Assembly: GCA_022768375.1 (NCBI GenBank)
Contig: JALEMG010000013.1
Span: 1 to 55,762 of the forward strand
Source: Lentisphaeria bacterium
GTDB taxonomy: Bacteria > Verrucomicrobiota > Lentisphaeria > Victivallales > Victivallaceae
Length of the DNA stretch: 55,762 bases
Direction of reading: 5' to 3'
Shown here: piece by piece, positions 18,038-26,364 of the stretch
How positions within the stretch are numbered: the stretch's first letter is position 1
Layout of the letters: each line of letters starts with the position of its first letter
Made by a program: the position numbers and the translations under genes
The notes under the pieces: generated by a model
What the model saw: the letters and a program-made list of their open reading frames with translations, nothing else
What the model was told of the DNA's origin: nothing
The model's database searches: none

Positions 18038-18043
18038 AATATA
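18038..18043 (-). promoter_or_regulatory. -10 element of the rhaA-folE-dtd promoter
   Basis: TGCTATATTA on the minus strand, an extended -10 identical over 12 bases (GTGCTATATTAC) with the one upstream of gyrA. No good -35 is visible, which fits an activator-dependent or extended -10 promoter. Confidence 0.45.
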
Positions 18044-18117
18044 GCACAGGAAATGCGATTTTCACCCGGTCGGTGCCGCAAAGTCGTAAATTTTTCGCAA
18101 AAACCGGAATTCGGCGC

Positions 18118-18146
18118 TTTTCAGAACCCGAAACAACGGTTATATT
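18118..18146 (+). promoter_or_regulatory. Promoter of hydF
   Basis: TTTTCA (18118-18123), 17-base spacer, TATATT (18141-18146). It is divergent from the rhaA promoter within the same 214-base gap. Confidence 0.5.
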
Positions 18147-18192
18147 CTGTGGACGACAAATTTTCCGCCACGACGAAAGAACCGGTTCTGTT

Positions 18193-19449
18193 ATGGAAAG
18201 CACTCCGAAATCCCTGCGGCTGCATCTGATGGCGGCCGGCCGGATCAATGCCGGCAAATCCACGCTGTTCAATCTCATTTCCGGGCAGGACGCCGCCATC
18301 ACCTCCCCGGAAAGGGGCACCACCACCGATGTGGTGGAGAAGACCATGGAACTGCGCCCGCTGGGTCCGGTGGTCCTGCTGGACACCGCCGGGACGGATG
18401 ACGATTCCGCGCTGGGGAATCAACGCGGAGAACGGACCGACCGGGCGCTGGACCGGGCCGACGCGGTCCTGCTGGTGGTCAACGCGGACGAATGGGGCGA
18501 ACCGGAAGAAACTTTGCTGTGCCGGGCCAAAGCACGGAAGATCCCGGTCATTCCGGTCATCAACCGGCGGGGAGCGCCGGCGACGGAAGCCTTCCGGACC
18601 TCTCTGCGAACGGCGACCGGCATTCCCGCGCTGGAAGTGTGCGCCGCCGACATTGCGGAACGAAGCGCCTTCCTCGACCGACTCGCCGGAATCCTGCCGA
18701 CGGTGCTTCCGGAGGAACTGGCCGCGCCGCCGATGCTGCGGGACCTGATCGGACCGGGGGCGCTGGTGGTGCTGATGACCCCCGTCGACCTGCAGGCTCC
18801 CCGGGGACGACTGATCCTGCCGCAGGTACAGGCGATCCGGGACGCGCTGGACGGCGACGCGGTCGCGATCACCGCCAAAGAGAATGCCTTCCCCCGCATC
18901 TACGGCGAATTGTCCCGGCGGCCCGATCTGGTGGTCTGCGATTCCCAGGCGGTCGGCGTGATGACCGCCACCACGCCGGACGGGGTGCCGCAGACGACCT
19001 TCTCCATACTTATGGCGAGGATGAAAGGCGACCTCGACACGCTGGCCGCCGGGTGCGCGACGATCCCGTTTCTGCGGCCCGGCGACCGGGTGCTGATCGC
19101 GGAGAGTTGCACCCACCACGCCGGCGACGACGACATCGGCCGGGTGAAAATCCCCCGACTGCTGGAAAAGACCGTCGGCGGCAAACTGGCCGTCTCCGTA
19201 TCTTCCGGCTTCGATTGGCCGCGGGATCTGGAGCAATACCGGCTGATCGTCCACTGCGGCGGCTGCATGCTCAATCGCCGCGCCATGCTCAACCGGCTGC
19301 GGACGGCGAAGGCGCGCGGGGTCGCCGTCACCAACTACGGCATGTGCATCTCCTACTGTACCGGAGTTCTGGAGACGGTGCTGTCCCCCTTCCCGGGGGC
19401 CCTGCGCGAATACCGGGCTGCGCTTGACAAAAAAGGCTCGGGAGTGTAA
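18193..19449 (+). CDS. hydF: [FeFe]-hydrogenase H-cluster maturation GTPase HydF
   Basis: Scaffold on which the di-iron subcluster is built before delivery to [FeFe]-hydrogenase. The 418 residues comprise a GTPase domain (P-loop GRINAGKST 16-24, DTAG 64-67), a dimerisation domain and an iron-sulfur domain. The cluster motifs are CTHH (C306, H308) and HCGGC (H354, C355, C358). It implies that a [FeFe]-hydrogenase plus HydE and HydG exist elsewhere in the genome; none is in this window. ATG 18193 gives the family N-terminus. The ribosome site is weak. Confidence 0.94.
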   Translation: MESTPKSLRLHLMAAGRINAGKSTLFNLISGQDAAITSPERGTTTDVVEKTMELRPLGPVVLLDTAGTDDDSALGNQRGERTDRALDRADAVLLVVNADEWGEPEETLLCRAKARKIPVIPVINRRGAPATEAFRTSLRTATGIPALEVCAADIAERSAFLDRLAGILPTVLPEELAAPPMLRDLIGPGALVVLMTPVDLQAPRGRLILPQVQAIRDALDGDAVAITAKENAFPRIYGELSRRPDLVVCDSQAVGVMTATTPDGVPQTTFSILMARMKGDLDTLAAGCATIPFLRPGDRVLIAESCTHHAGDDDIGRVKIPRLLEKTVGGKLAVSVSSGFDWPRDLEQYRLIVHCGGCMLNRRAMLNRLRTAKARGVAVTNYGMCISYCTGVLETVLSPFPGALREYRAALDKKGSGV

Positions 19450-19452
19450 ATT
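19424..19452 (+). promoter_or_regulatory. Promoter of the NuoE/NuoF/GltD-fusion operon, inside the end of hydF
   Basis: TTGACA (19424-19429), 17-base spacer, TAAATT (19447-19452): nearly the sigma-70 consensus and the best -35 in the window. It overlaps the last codons of hydF, so the diaphorase genes can be expressed strongly without hydF. The leader is about 40 nt. Confidence 0.75.
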
Positions 19453-19497
19453 ATCAATTCGTCGATTTTAGTTGTCACGTTGAAGGGATTTACAGGA

Positions 19498-19950
19498 ATG
19501 AAAAGCGAATTCGATTTCTTGAAGGCCATTCCGCCCGAACCGGGCAATCTCATCAAGGGTCTGCAGTTGCTTCAGGCGACGGAAGACTATATTTCCGATG
19601 AGGGCATCCGGGCGGCGGCGGAATATTTCAACCGGCCCGAGGCGGACGTGGAAGGAGTGGTCTCCTTTTACGCCCAGTTCAAGCGGGTCAAACCGGGCAA
19701 GTACCGGATCTCCGTGTGTGACGGTACCGCATGCCACCTCAAAGGCGCGGTACAGGTGCACGAGTGGCTCTATCAGGACCTGAAACTGAAGCCGGGAGAG
19801 ACCTCCGCCGACGGGATGTTCTCCTTGGAGACCGTCGCCTGTCTGGGGTGCTGCAGTCTGGCCCCGGTAATGAGCGTCAACGGCAAGGTCTTCGGCAAAC
19901 TTGAGCGCAAGACCATGATGAAGATTCTGAAGGAGTTTGCCGAAAAATGA
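19498..19950 (+). CDS. NuoE/HydC-like [2Fe-2S] thioredoxin-fold subunit
   Basis: 150 residues with an N-terminal helical part and a thioredoxin-like domain. The domain binds one [2Fe-2S] cluster through C74, C79 (CDGTAC) and C115, C119 (CLGCC), the NuoE arrangement. It is the small electron-transfer subunit that pairs with a NuoF-type flavoprotein. Start ATG 19498 is preceded by AAGGG and AGGA. It overlaps the next gene by 4 bases. The company of hydF and a HydB-type protein suggests a hydrogenase diaphorase rather than respiratory complex I. Confidence 0.9.
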   Translation: MKSEFDFLKAIPPEPGNLIKGLQLLQATEDYISDEGIRAAAEYFNRPEADVEGVVSFYAQFKRVKPGKYRISVCDGTACHLKGAVQVHEWLYQDLKLKPGETSADGMFSLETVACLGCCSLAPVMSVNGKVFGKLERKTMMKILKEFAEK

Positions 19951-21662
19951 GCAAGATCATCTCGCTGAAAATCGGTTTGGCCAGTTGCGGCGTCGCCGCC
20001 GGCGGGGAAGCGGTGCTGGCCGAATTGAAGAAGTGGACGCAACTGCCCGTCACCGAGGTGGGCTGTATCGGCCACTGTTACGCCGAACCGCTGGTGGAAG
20101 CCTGTCTGGACGACGGCTCCAGCGTCATGTACGGCAACGTCAAGCCCACGGAAGCGTGCGTAAAGAACATTCTGGCGCTGGGAGAGGAGGGACGTTTCGT
20201 CATCCCCGCCGCCCGCCGGGCCAAGGAACTGGTCAAAGTGCTGGCGCTGGCCGGACATATTTCTCCGGTGGTGCTGAAGGAATATACCGATCACGAAGGT
20301 TACGCCGGATTGCGCAAGGCTCTGTCCATGAAGCCGGAGGAGGTCATCGACGAGGTCAAACTCTCCGGTCTGCGGGGGCGCGGCGGCGGCGGATTTCCCA
20401 CCGGAAACAAATGGAGTTTCCTCGCCGCGAAACCCGGCTTCGACAAGACCGTGATCTGCAACGCCGACGAGGGCGATCCCGGGGCGTTCATGGACCGTTC
20501 GCTGATGGAGAGCGTGCCCCATCAGGTGCTGGAGGGTATGCTGATCGCGGCCTACGCCACCGGAGCGAGCCGTCTGATCATCTACTGTCGCGCCGAATAT
20601 CCCATGGCGATCAAACACCTGAAAATCGCCATCGGTCAGATTTATGAGGAAAAACTGAACGTCCTCAACGGCCGCGCGGTGGAAATTTCCATCAAGGAGG
20701 GTGCGGGCGCCTTCGTCTGCGGCGAGGAGACCGCTCTGATCGCTTCGCTGGAGGGACAGCGGGGCATGCCGCGGTTCCGGCCGCCCTTCCCCACCGACCG
20801 GGGCTATCAGGACAAGCCGACGATGATCAACAACGTGGAAACGTTCGGCAATGTGCCGCTGATCCTGCGGGAAGGCGGAGCGAAGTTCGCGGAAGTGGGT
20901 TCCGCCGGCGGCCGGGGCACCAAACTTTTCGCGCTGGCCGGAGACCTGAAATACCCCGGTCTGGTGGAAGTCCCCATGGGCACCACGCTGCGGGAGATCG
21001 TGTTCGAGATCGGCGGCGCCGCCCCGGACAGGGTCAAGGCGGTGCAGACCGGCGGACCATCCGGCGGTTGTATCCCGGTGGAACTTTTCGACACCCCCGT
21101 GGACTACGATTCGCTGCGTTCGCTGGGCGCGATCATGGGTTCCGGCGGCATGATCGTCATCGGACAGGACCGCTGCATGGTGGAAACGGCACGGTATTTT
21201 CTGGACTTCACGCACCGGGAGAGTTGCGGCAAATGCACATTCTGCCGGATCGGGACCACCCGGATGTTTGAGATCCTCGAACGCATCGTCGCCGGCAAAG
21301 GCACCGAAGCCGATCTGGACACGCTGGAGGATCTGGGCAAAAAGGTCAAAGCCGGTTCCCTCTGCGGCCTCGGTCAGACCGCGCCCAATCCGGTGCTGGC
21401 CACGCTGCGGTACTACCGGAATGAATATCTGGAACACGTCAGGGAACACAAGTGCCGGGCCATGCAGTGCAGCGCCATGGTGGACCTGACATTGGATCGG
21501 GACAAATGCGTCAAGTGCAGACTCTGCATCCGCAGTTGTCCGGTGGGAGCGATCAGCGCGGATTTCGTCATTGATCCCGCCGTCTGCACCCGCTGCAACA
21601 GTTGTCTGGACAGTTGTCCGAAACACGCGATCCGCCGGATTGCCACAGGAGAAAAAAAGTGA
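19947..21662 (+). CDS. NuoF/HydB-like NAD(P)H-binding FMN iron-sulfur subunit
   Basis: 571 residues, closely resembling HydB of bifurcating hydrogenases. An N-terminal thioredoxin-like domain (1-75) retains C14, C40 and C44, but the partner of C14 in the usual C-x4-C is missing. The NuoF core follows: GLRGRGGGGFPTG, NADEGDPGAFMDR and GAGAFVCGEETAL for FMN and NADH, then ESCGKCTFCRIGT for the N3-type [4Fe-4S]. The C-terminus holds two further [4Fe-4S] motifs (CVKCRLCIRSCP and CTRCNSCLDSCP). Coupled to both neighbours by overlapping start and stop codons. Confidence 0.9.
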   Translation: MSKIISLKIGLASCGVAAGGEAVLAELKKWTQLPVTEVGCIGHCYAEPLVEACLDDGSSVMYGNVKPTEACVKNILALGEEGRFVIPAARRAKELVKVLALAGHISPVVLKEYTDHEGYAGLRKALSMKPEEVIDEVKLSGLRGRGGGGFPTGNKWSFLAAKPGFDKTVICNADEGDPGAFMDRSLMESVPHQVLEGMLIAAYATGASRLIIYCRAEYPMAIKHLKIAIGQIYEEKLNVLNGRAVEISIKEGAGAFVCGEETALIASLEGQRGMPRFRPPFPTDRGYQDKPTMINNVETFGNVPLILREGGAKFAEVGSAGGRGTKLFALAGDLKYPGLVEVPMGTTLREIVFEIGGAAPDRVKAVQTGGPSGGCIPVELFDTPVDYDSLRSLGAIMGSGGMIVIGQDRCMVETARYFLDFTHRESCGKCTFCRIGTTRMFEILERIVAGKGTEADLDTLEDLGKKVKAGSLCGLGQTAPNPVLATLRYYRNEYLEHVREHKCRAMQCSAMVDLTLDRDKCVKCRLCIRSCPVGAISADFVIDPAVCTRCNSCLDSCPKHAIRRIATGEKK

Positions 21663-23686
21663 GTATCGAATTTTTGATCGACGGCAAGGCGGTGACCGCC
21701 GAACCGGGCCAGACCGTAATGGACGCCGCCAAAGCCCACGGCATCCATATCCCCGGACTTTGCGGGGAGCCCCGCATCAGCAAGACCACCAGTTGCTTTG
21801 TCTGCGTGGTCCGCGACAAAAAGACCGGCAAGTTTCTGCCGTCCTGCTCCGCCCGCCCCGCGCCGGGACAGGAGATCGAAGTGAACCACCCCGACGTGCT
21901 GGCCATGCGCCGCACCGCGCTCAATCTGCTGCTGAGCGAACACAACGGGGATTGCGAAGCCCCCTGCACCCTCGCCTGCCCCGCGCACGCGGCGGTGGAG
22001 GAGTATGTCCGGGCCGCGGCGCACGGCGACTTCGCCAAAGCGCTCGGGATCATCAAGGAACGCATTCCGCTGCCCATGACCATCGGCCGGGTCTGCCCCC
22101 GCTTCTGCGAGAAGCAGTGCCGCCGCAACGTGGACGGCGAACCGGTGGCGATCAACGAATTCAAACGGCTCTCCGCCGATATGTGCTATGATTCCTACAT
22201 GGAGGAACTGCCCCCCGCGTCCGGCAAACGCGCCGCCATCGTGGGCGGCGGTCCCGCCGGATTGTCCGCGGCGTACTATTTGCGGCGGCTCGGCATTGAA
22301 TCCACGATCTTCGAGATGATGCCGAAAGCCGGCGGGATGACCCGTTACGGCATCCCGGAATACCGGATGCCCAAAGCGCTGCTGGACAGGGAACTGGCCC
22401 ACTGGGACAAAATCGGCGTGAAGTTCGAGTACAATCGCAAACTGGGCGAAACGCTGACGCTGGACGAATTGCGGCGCGCGTTCGACGCCGTGATCGTCGC
22501 CGTGGGGTGCTGGCAGGCTTCCGGCATGCGGTGTGAAGGCGAGGAACTGGCCGTCTCCGGCATCGGATTTTTGCGGAACGTGATTGAGAACGACTGCCGC
22601 GCGGATAATCCGGGCCGGGTGCTGGTCGTGGGCGGCGGCAACACCGCCATGGACTGCGTGCGTACCAGCGTGCGGCTGGGCGCGTCCGAAGTGACCTGCA
22701 TCTACCGCCGTTCCGAAGCGGAAATGCCGGCGGAGAAACTGGAGATCCGCGAGGCCCGGGAGGAAGGGGTGAAATTCCAGTTCCTCACCGCCCCGGTCAA
22801 ACTGGAACGGCGCGACGGTCAACTGGTGCTGACCTGTCAGAAGATGGTTCTGGGCGAACCCGACGCCTCCGGGCGGCGCAAACCGGTCCCGGAACCGGGC
22901 AGCGACTTTGAAATCGCCGCCGACACCGTCATCGCCGCCATCGGGCAGAAAACGATCCCGCCGTCCGACATCCCGGTGACCCGCCACGGCACGGTGGCTG
23001 TCGGCACCGACGGCGTGACCGTCGCGGGCAACATTTACGCCGCGGGAGATTGCGTCTCCGGCGCCGCCACCGTGGTGGAAGCGGTGGCTTCCGGCCGCCG
23101 GGCGGCGCTGGCCGCGGCCCGGGACCTGCTGGGTCAGCCGATGCCGGAGGAAGTTCCCGTCAACGTCACCCGGGGCAAGTGGCAGGACCTCTCCCGGGAC
23201 GAACTGGTGGTGCTGCGGAGCGACCTCTCCGAAGCCCCCCGGCAGAAATTGAGTTATCTGCCGCTGGCCGAGCGCAAGACCACATTCAAGGAGGTCTGCG
23301 CCACCATGACTCCCGAGCAGATCGCCGCCGAAGGCCGCCGGTGCATCGAGTGCAGTTGTTCGGACAAGCACGATTGCAAACTGCGCAAATTCGCCGCCGA
23401 AGCCGGATGCAAAGTCGACGCCTACCCCGGGGTCAAACAGCCTCCGGTCTACGATGTGCGCCACCCGGAGATCATTCAGGATCGGGGCAAGTGCATCAAA
23501 TGCGGCGTCTGCGTCAAGATCTGCAAGGAAGTGGTCAACCGATCGCTCCTGTCGCTCCAGAAGCGGGGATTCAAAAGTTGCGTGAGCACCGCGTTCGGCA
23601 CGGCGTTCCCCGATTCCTGCCGGGAGTGCGGCGAATGCATCAACGCCTGTCCCACCGGAGCGCTGGACTGGCGGAAAAAACGCTGA
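21659..23686 (+). CDS. Fusion: [2Fe-2S] ferredoxin domain, GltD-type flavoprotein, two C-terminal [4Fe-4S] sites
   Basis: GTG start at 21659, with AGGAG seven bases upstream; 675 residues. Residues 1-80 are a NuoG/HydA-like [2Fe-2S] domain (four cysteines from GLCGEP to PSCSA). Residues 100-170 are the Cys-rich N-terminal cluster region of GltD (CEAPCTLACP, CPRFCEKQC). Residues 190-500 are the two-dinucleotide-fold oxidoreductase (VGGGPAGLSAAYYL for FAD, VVGGGNTAMD for NAD(P)H, IYAAGDC). The C-terminus has a RCIECSC site and a ferredoxin pair (CIKCGVCVKIC, CRECGECINACP). It probably transfers electrons between NAD(P)H and ferredoxin with the two preceding subunits. No H-cluster motif is present. 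Confidence 0.85.
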   Translation: MSIEFLIDGKAVTAEPGQTVMDAAKAHGIHIPGLCGEPRISKTTSCFVCVVRDKKTGKFLPSCSARPAPGQEIEVNHPDVLAMRRTALNLLLSEHNGDCEAPCTLACPAHAAVEEYVRAAAHGDFAKALGIIKERIPLPMTIGRVCPRFCEKQCRRNVDGEPVAINEFKRLSADMCYDSYMEELPPASGKRAAIVGGGPAGLSAAYYLRRLGIESTIFEMMPKAGGMTRYGIPEYRMPKALLDRELAHWDKIGVKFEYNRKLGETLTLDELRRAFDAVIVAVGCWQASGMRCEGEELAVSGIGFLRNVIENDCRADNPGRVLVVGGGNTAMDCVRTSVRLGASEVTCIYRRSEAEMPAEKLEIREAREEGVKFQFLTAPVKLERRDGQLVLTCQKMVLGEPDASGRRKPVPEPGSDFEIAADTVIAAIGQKTIPPSDIPVTRHGTVAVGTDGVTVAGNIYAAGDCVSGAATVVEAVASGRRAALAAARDLLGQPMPEEVPVNVTRGKWQDLSRDELVVLRSDLSEAPRQKLSYLPLAERKTTFKEVCATMTPEQIAAEGRRCIECSCSDKHDCKLRKFAAEAGCKVDAYPGVKQPPVYDVRHPEIIQDRGKCIKCGVCVKICKEVVNRSLLSLQKRGFKSCVSTAFGTAFPDSCRECGECINACPTGALDWRKKR

Positions 23687-23696
23687 CCGCTCCGGC

Positions 23697-24968
23697 ATGA
23701 AGCGGGCTTGCATCATCACGCTGGGGTGTCGGCTCAACCACGCCGATACCGCACTGCTGACCGACCGGCTGCAAAAAGCCGGTTATGCTCTGGTGCCGAC
23801 GCCGGAAGACCATCCGGAACTGATCATCCTCAACAGTTGCGCCGTCACCGCCGAGGCGGAACGCAAAAGCCGTCAGCAGATCCGCCGGCTGCGGCGGCTC
23901 TGTCCGGGGGCGGAAATCGTGGCCGCCGGATGCGCCGCGGAGTTGGCTCCGGAGCAAATGCGCGCCTGCGGCGCGGACCGCGTCTGGAGCAACCCCGGGA
24001 AAAAACGCCCGGAGGAAGCGTGCCGCCGGAGCCGGGACCTGACCGCGGAGAACTTCACGGAAAACGCCGTGGGCGAATTTCCCTTCCGCACCCGGGCGTT
24101 CATCAAAATTCAGGAGGGATGCGACAATCGCTGCGCCTACTGCATCGTGCCGACGGTGCGGGGGCCATCCCGTTCCCGGCGGTTTTCGGAGTGCGTCGAG
24201 GACTGCCGCCACGCGGTGGCAAACGGTGTCCCGGAGATCGTTCTGACCGGCGTCAACACCTGCGCCTATCAGGACGGCGGGCGGTCGCTGGCGGACCTGA
24301 TCCGGGTGGTGGCGGCGCTGCCGGGGGAGTTCCGCATCCGGCTGAGTTCCACGGAGCCGCACCCGGACGATCTGACGCTGGTTCGCCTGATCGCCGCGCC
24401 GGAGCATCGGCTCTGCCGGTTTCTGCACCTCTCCATGCAGCACGGGAGCGACCGGATTCTGCGGGCGATGCGCCGAAATTACACGGCGGACCAGTTCCGG
24501 CGTTACGCCGACGCCGCGAGAAAGACGGTGCCGGACATCCATCTGGGCACCGATTTCATCGTCGGCTTTCCGGGGGAGACGGACGCGGACTTCGCCGAAC
24601 TGCTGCGCGTGGCCCGGGAAGCGGCGTTCGCCAATATCCACGCATTCGCCTACTCGCCGCGGCCGGGCACTCCGGCGGCGGCCCTGCCCGACCGGGTCCC
24701 GCCGGCCGTGGTCCGGGCGCGCATGGCACAACTGCGGGAAGTCGCGGCGCAAAACGCCGCGGAGTTCGCCGCCCGGCAGCGCGGCAAGATCCTGCCGGTG
24801 ATCCTGGAACGGGAAAGCGGCGGATTCCAGCGGGGGTGGAGCGACAACTATCTGGAGTTGCGTGTGCCCGCGGGCAAATTTCCCCTGCGCCGGATCGTCT
24901 CCATCCGCGCCGACGAAAAAAATCTCGCGGAACGTTTGCAAACTGTCCCGGACGGCGATATTTTATAA
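23697..24968 (+). CDS. mtaB: tRNA t6A37 methylthiotransferase MtaB
   Basis: Radical SAM enzyme adding a methylthio group to t6A37 of tRNA. The 423 residues contain an N-terminal UPF0004 domain beginning ITLGCRLNHADT, with its three cluster cysteines (C in LGC, NSC and AGC). The radical SAM triad is CDNRCAYC, followed by RGPSRSR and a short TRAM-like end (LERESGGFQRGWSDNYLELRV). The GCRLN start and overall form favour MtaB over MiaB or RimO. It follows the GltD fusion after 10 bases. Confidence 0.88.
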   Translation: MKRACIITLGCRLNHADTALLTDRLQKAGYALVPTPEDHPELIILNSCAVTAEAERKSRQQIRRLRRLCPGAEIVAAGCAAELAPEQMRACGADRVWSNPGKKRPEEACRRSRDLTAENFTENAVGEFPFRTRAFIKIQEGCDNRCAYCIVPTVRGPSRSRRFSECVEDCRHAVANGVPEIVLTGVNTCAYQDGGRSLADLIRVVAALPGEFRIRLSSTEPHPDDLTLVRLIAAPEHRLCRFLHLSMQHGSDRILRAMRRNYTADQFRRYADAARKTVPDIHLGTDFIVGFPGETDADFAELLRVAREAAFANIHAFAYSPRPGTPAAALPDRVPPAVVRARMAQLREVAAQNAAEFAARQRGKILPVILERESGGFQRGWSDNYLELRVPAGKFPLRRIVSIRADEKNLAERLQTVPDGDIL

Positions 24969-24970
24969 AC

Positions 24971-25708
24971 ATGAAAAAGTTCATCGCCATTTTCATTCTC
25001 GCGCTGTTGCTGACCGGATCGACCGGGTGCGGCAAACCCCATCGTCGACTGCCGGCGGACAAACTGGCGCTGACGGTCCGGTTCTTCCGGAGCATCGAAG
25101 CCGCGGACCCCGCCGCCGCCGCCCGGCAGGGCCGAAAACTCTACGCCATGGACCCGAGGCAGGATTTCATTCTGCGGCTCATCAGCATTCAGGAGAGCAA
25201 CGAAGCCGTCGGCAATGCTCAGAAACTGATCCGGCAGGGCCGGATCAACGAAGCGCTCCCCATCGTGGCCGCGGCCGCCAAACAGTACAGCCATAACCGG
25301 ACGCTGGTTTCGACTTACCCGAAACTGACCCAGTTGCGCAACGCGGAGACTCTGCTGGCCGCCATGAACCGGGCGCGCACCGCCTCCGCCATGCGCGGTG
25401 CCCGGATCGCGGCCCGGGCCGGTCTCTCGCGCAATCTGACCCCCTCGCTGAAAGACCACCTTGCGAAATACGAGAAACTGGAGCAGGATACCGCCCGGAA
25501 GGAAAACGAAAAACTGCAGGATGCCGGGAAAAAAGCCGCCGACGCGGCCAGACAGTCGATGACGGCGGACCGGCAGCGGGAGGAGGCGGAACAGAAATTC
25601 CAGCAGAATACCAGCGAAAAGACCGCGGAGGGCGAACGGGTGCGCCGGGACGCCGGAAGCGTGCCGTTTGAACCCTCGGAGCAGCCCGCGGAGAAGCCGG
25701 AGAAATGA
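24971..25708 (+). CDS. Predicted lipoprotein with a charged helical C-terminus
   Basis: 245 residues. A lipoprotein signal peptide (MKKFIAIFILALLLTGSTGC) places the lipidated cysteine at C20. The body is helical with TPR-like character (EAVGNAQKLIRQGRINEAL). From about residue 160 it becomes a Lys/Glu/Gln-rich, probably coiled-coil tail ending EPSEQPAEKPEK. I do not recognise a named family. It sits 2 bases after mtaB and overlaps rsmG by 4 bases, so it is cotranscribed, but no functional link is evident. Confidence 0.75.
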   Translation: MKKFIAIFILALLLTGSTGCGKPHRRLPADKLALTVRFFRSIEAADPAAAARQGRKLYAMDPRQDFILRLISIQESNEAVGNAQKLIRQGRINEALPIVAAAAKQYSHNRTLVSTYPKLTQLRNAETLLAAMNRARTASAMRGARIAARAGLSRNLTPSLKDHLAKYEKLEQDTARKENEKLQDAGKKAADAARQSMTADRQREEAEQKFQQNTSEKTAEGERVRRDAGSVPFEPSEQPAEKPEK

Positions 25709-26364
25709 ACTTCGCGCTGGCCGAGTTCGCCGCCGCCGCCGGGATCGCGGAGCCGGAGTCATTCGCCGCAAAGTGCGAGCGTCTGCGGGAGTTTCTGGAG
25801 GAGTGCAACCGGCAGGTCAATCTGACCCGGATCACCGGCAGGACGGATTTTGAATTGAAACACGCCGCCGATTCCCTGAGCATTTTCCACGCCTTCCCGG
25901 AACTGCTGACCGCGCCGGTGGAACTGGCGGACATCGGGTGCGGCGCGGGGTTTCCGTCGCTGATCCTGGCGCTGGCGGCCCCGGCGCTCCGCATCACCGC
26001 CATCGACTCCACCGGCAAAAAAACCGCCTTTGTTGCTTCCGCCGCCGCCCGTCTGGGATTGACCAACGTCCGCGCGGTGCACGGGCGGGCCGTCGAATTG
26101 AACCGCGAACCCGAATTTCGGCACCGCTTCGCCGTGGTCACCGCCCGGGCGGTGGCCGCTTCGGCGCGAATCTGCGGCGAATGCCGGAACTTCCCCGCTC
26201 CCGGGGGCCGGTTCATCTTTTACAAGACCCCCGCGCAGGCGGAAGCGGAAATGCCGGAACTGCAAAAACTCCCCGACACCCGCTGGCGGATCACCCCGGC
26301 GTTCTCCCTGCCGGAAAATGCCGGAGAACGCTGTTTCGTCGTCGGCGTCCGGCAAACGGAATGA
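25705..26364 (+). CDS. rsmG: 16S rRNA (guanine-N7) methyltransferase RsmG (GidB)
   Basis: Methylates G527 of 16S rRNA with SAM. The 219-residue Rossmann-fold protein has NLTRIT near the N-terminus, the SAM-binding DIGCGAGFPSL and the VTARAVA motif. Coupled to neighbours by 4-base overlaps on both sides. In many bacteria it lies beside mnmG near the origin; here it does not. Confidence 0.92.
   Translation: MNFALAEFAAAAGIAEPESFAAKCERLREFLEECNRQVNLTRITGRTDFELKHAADSLSIFHAFPELLTAPVELADIGCGAGFPSLILALAAPALRITAIDSTGKKTAFVASAAARLGLTNVRAVHGRAVELNREPEFRHRFAVVTARAVAASARICGECRNFPAPGGRFIFYKTPAQAEAEMPELQKLPDTRWRITPAFSLPENAGERCFVVGVRQTE

Noticed and set aside
21413-23737. Long minus-strand open frame opposite the GltD fusion
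   Set aside because: The plus strand holds intact cofactor motifs; the minus strand holds none.
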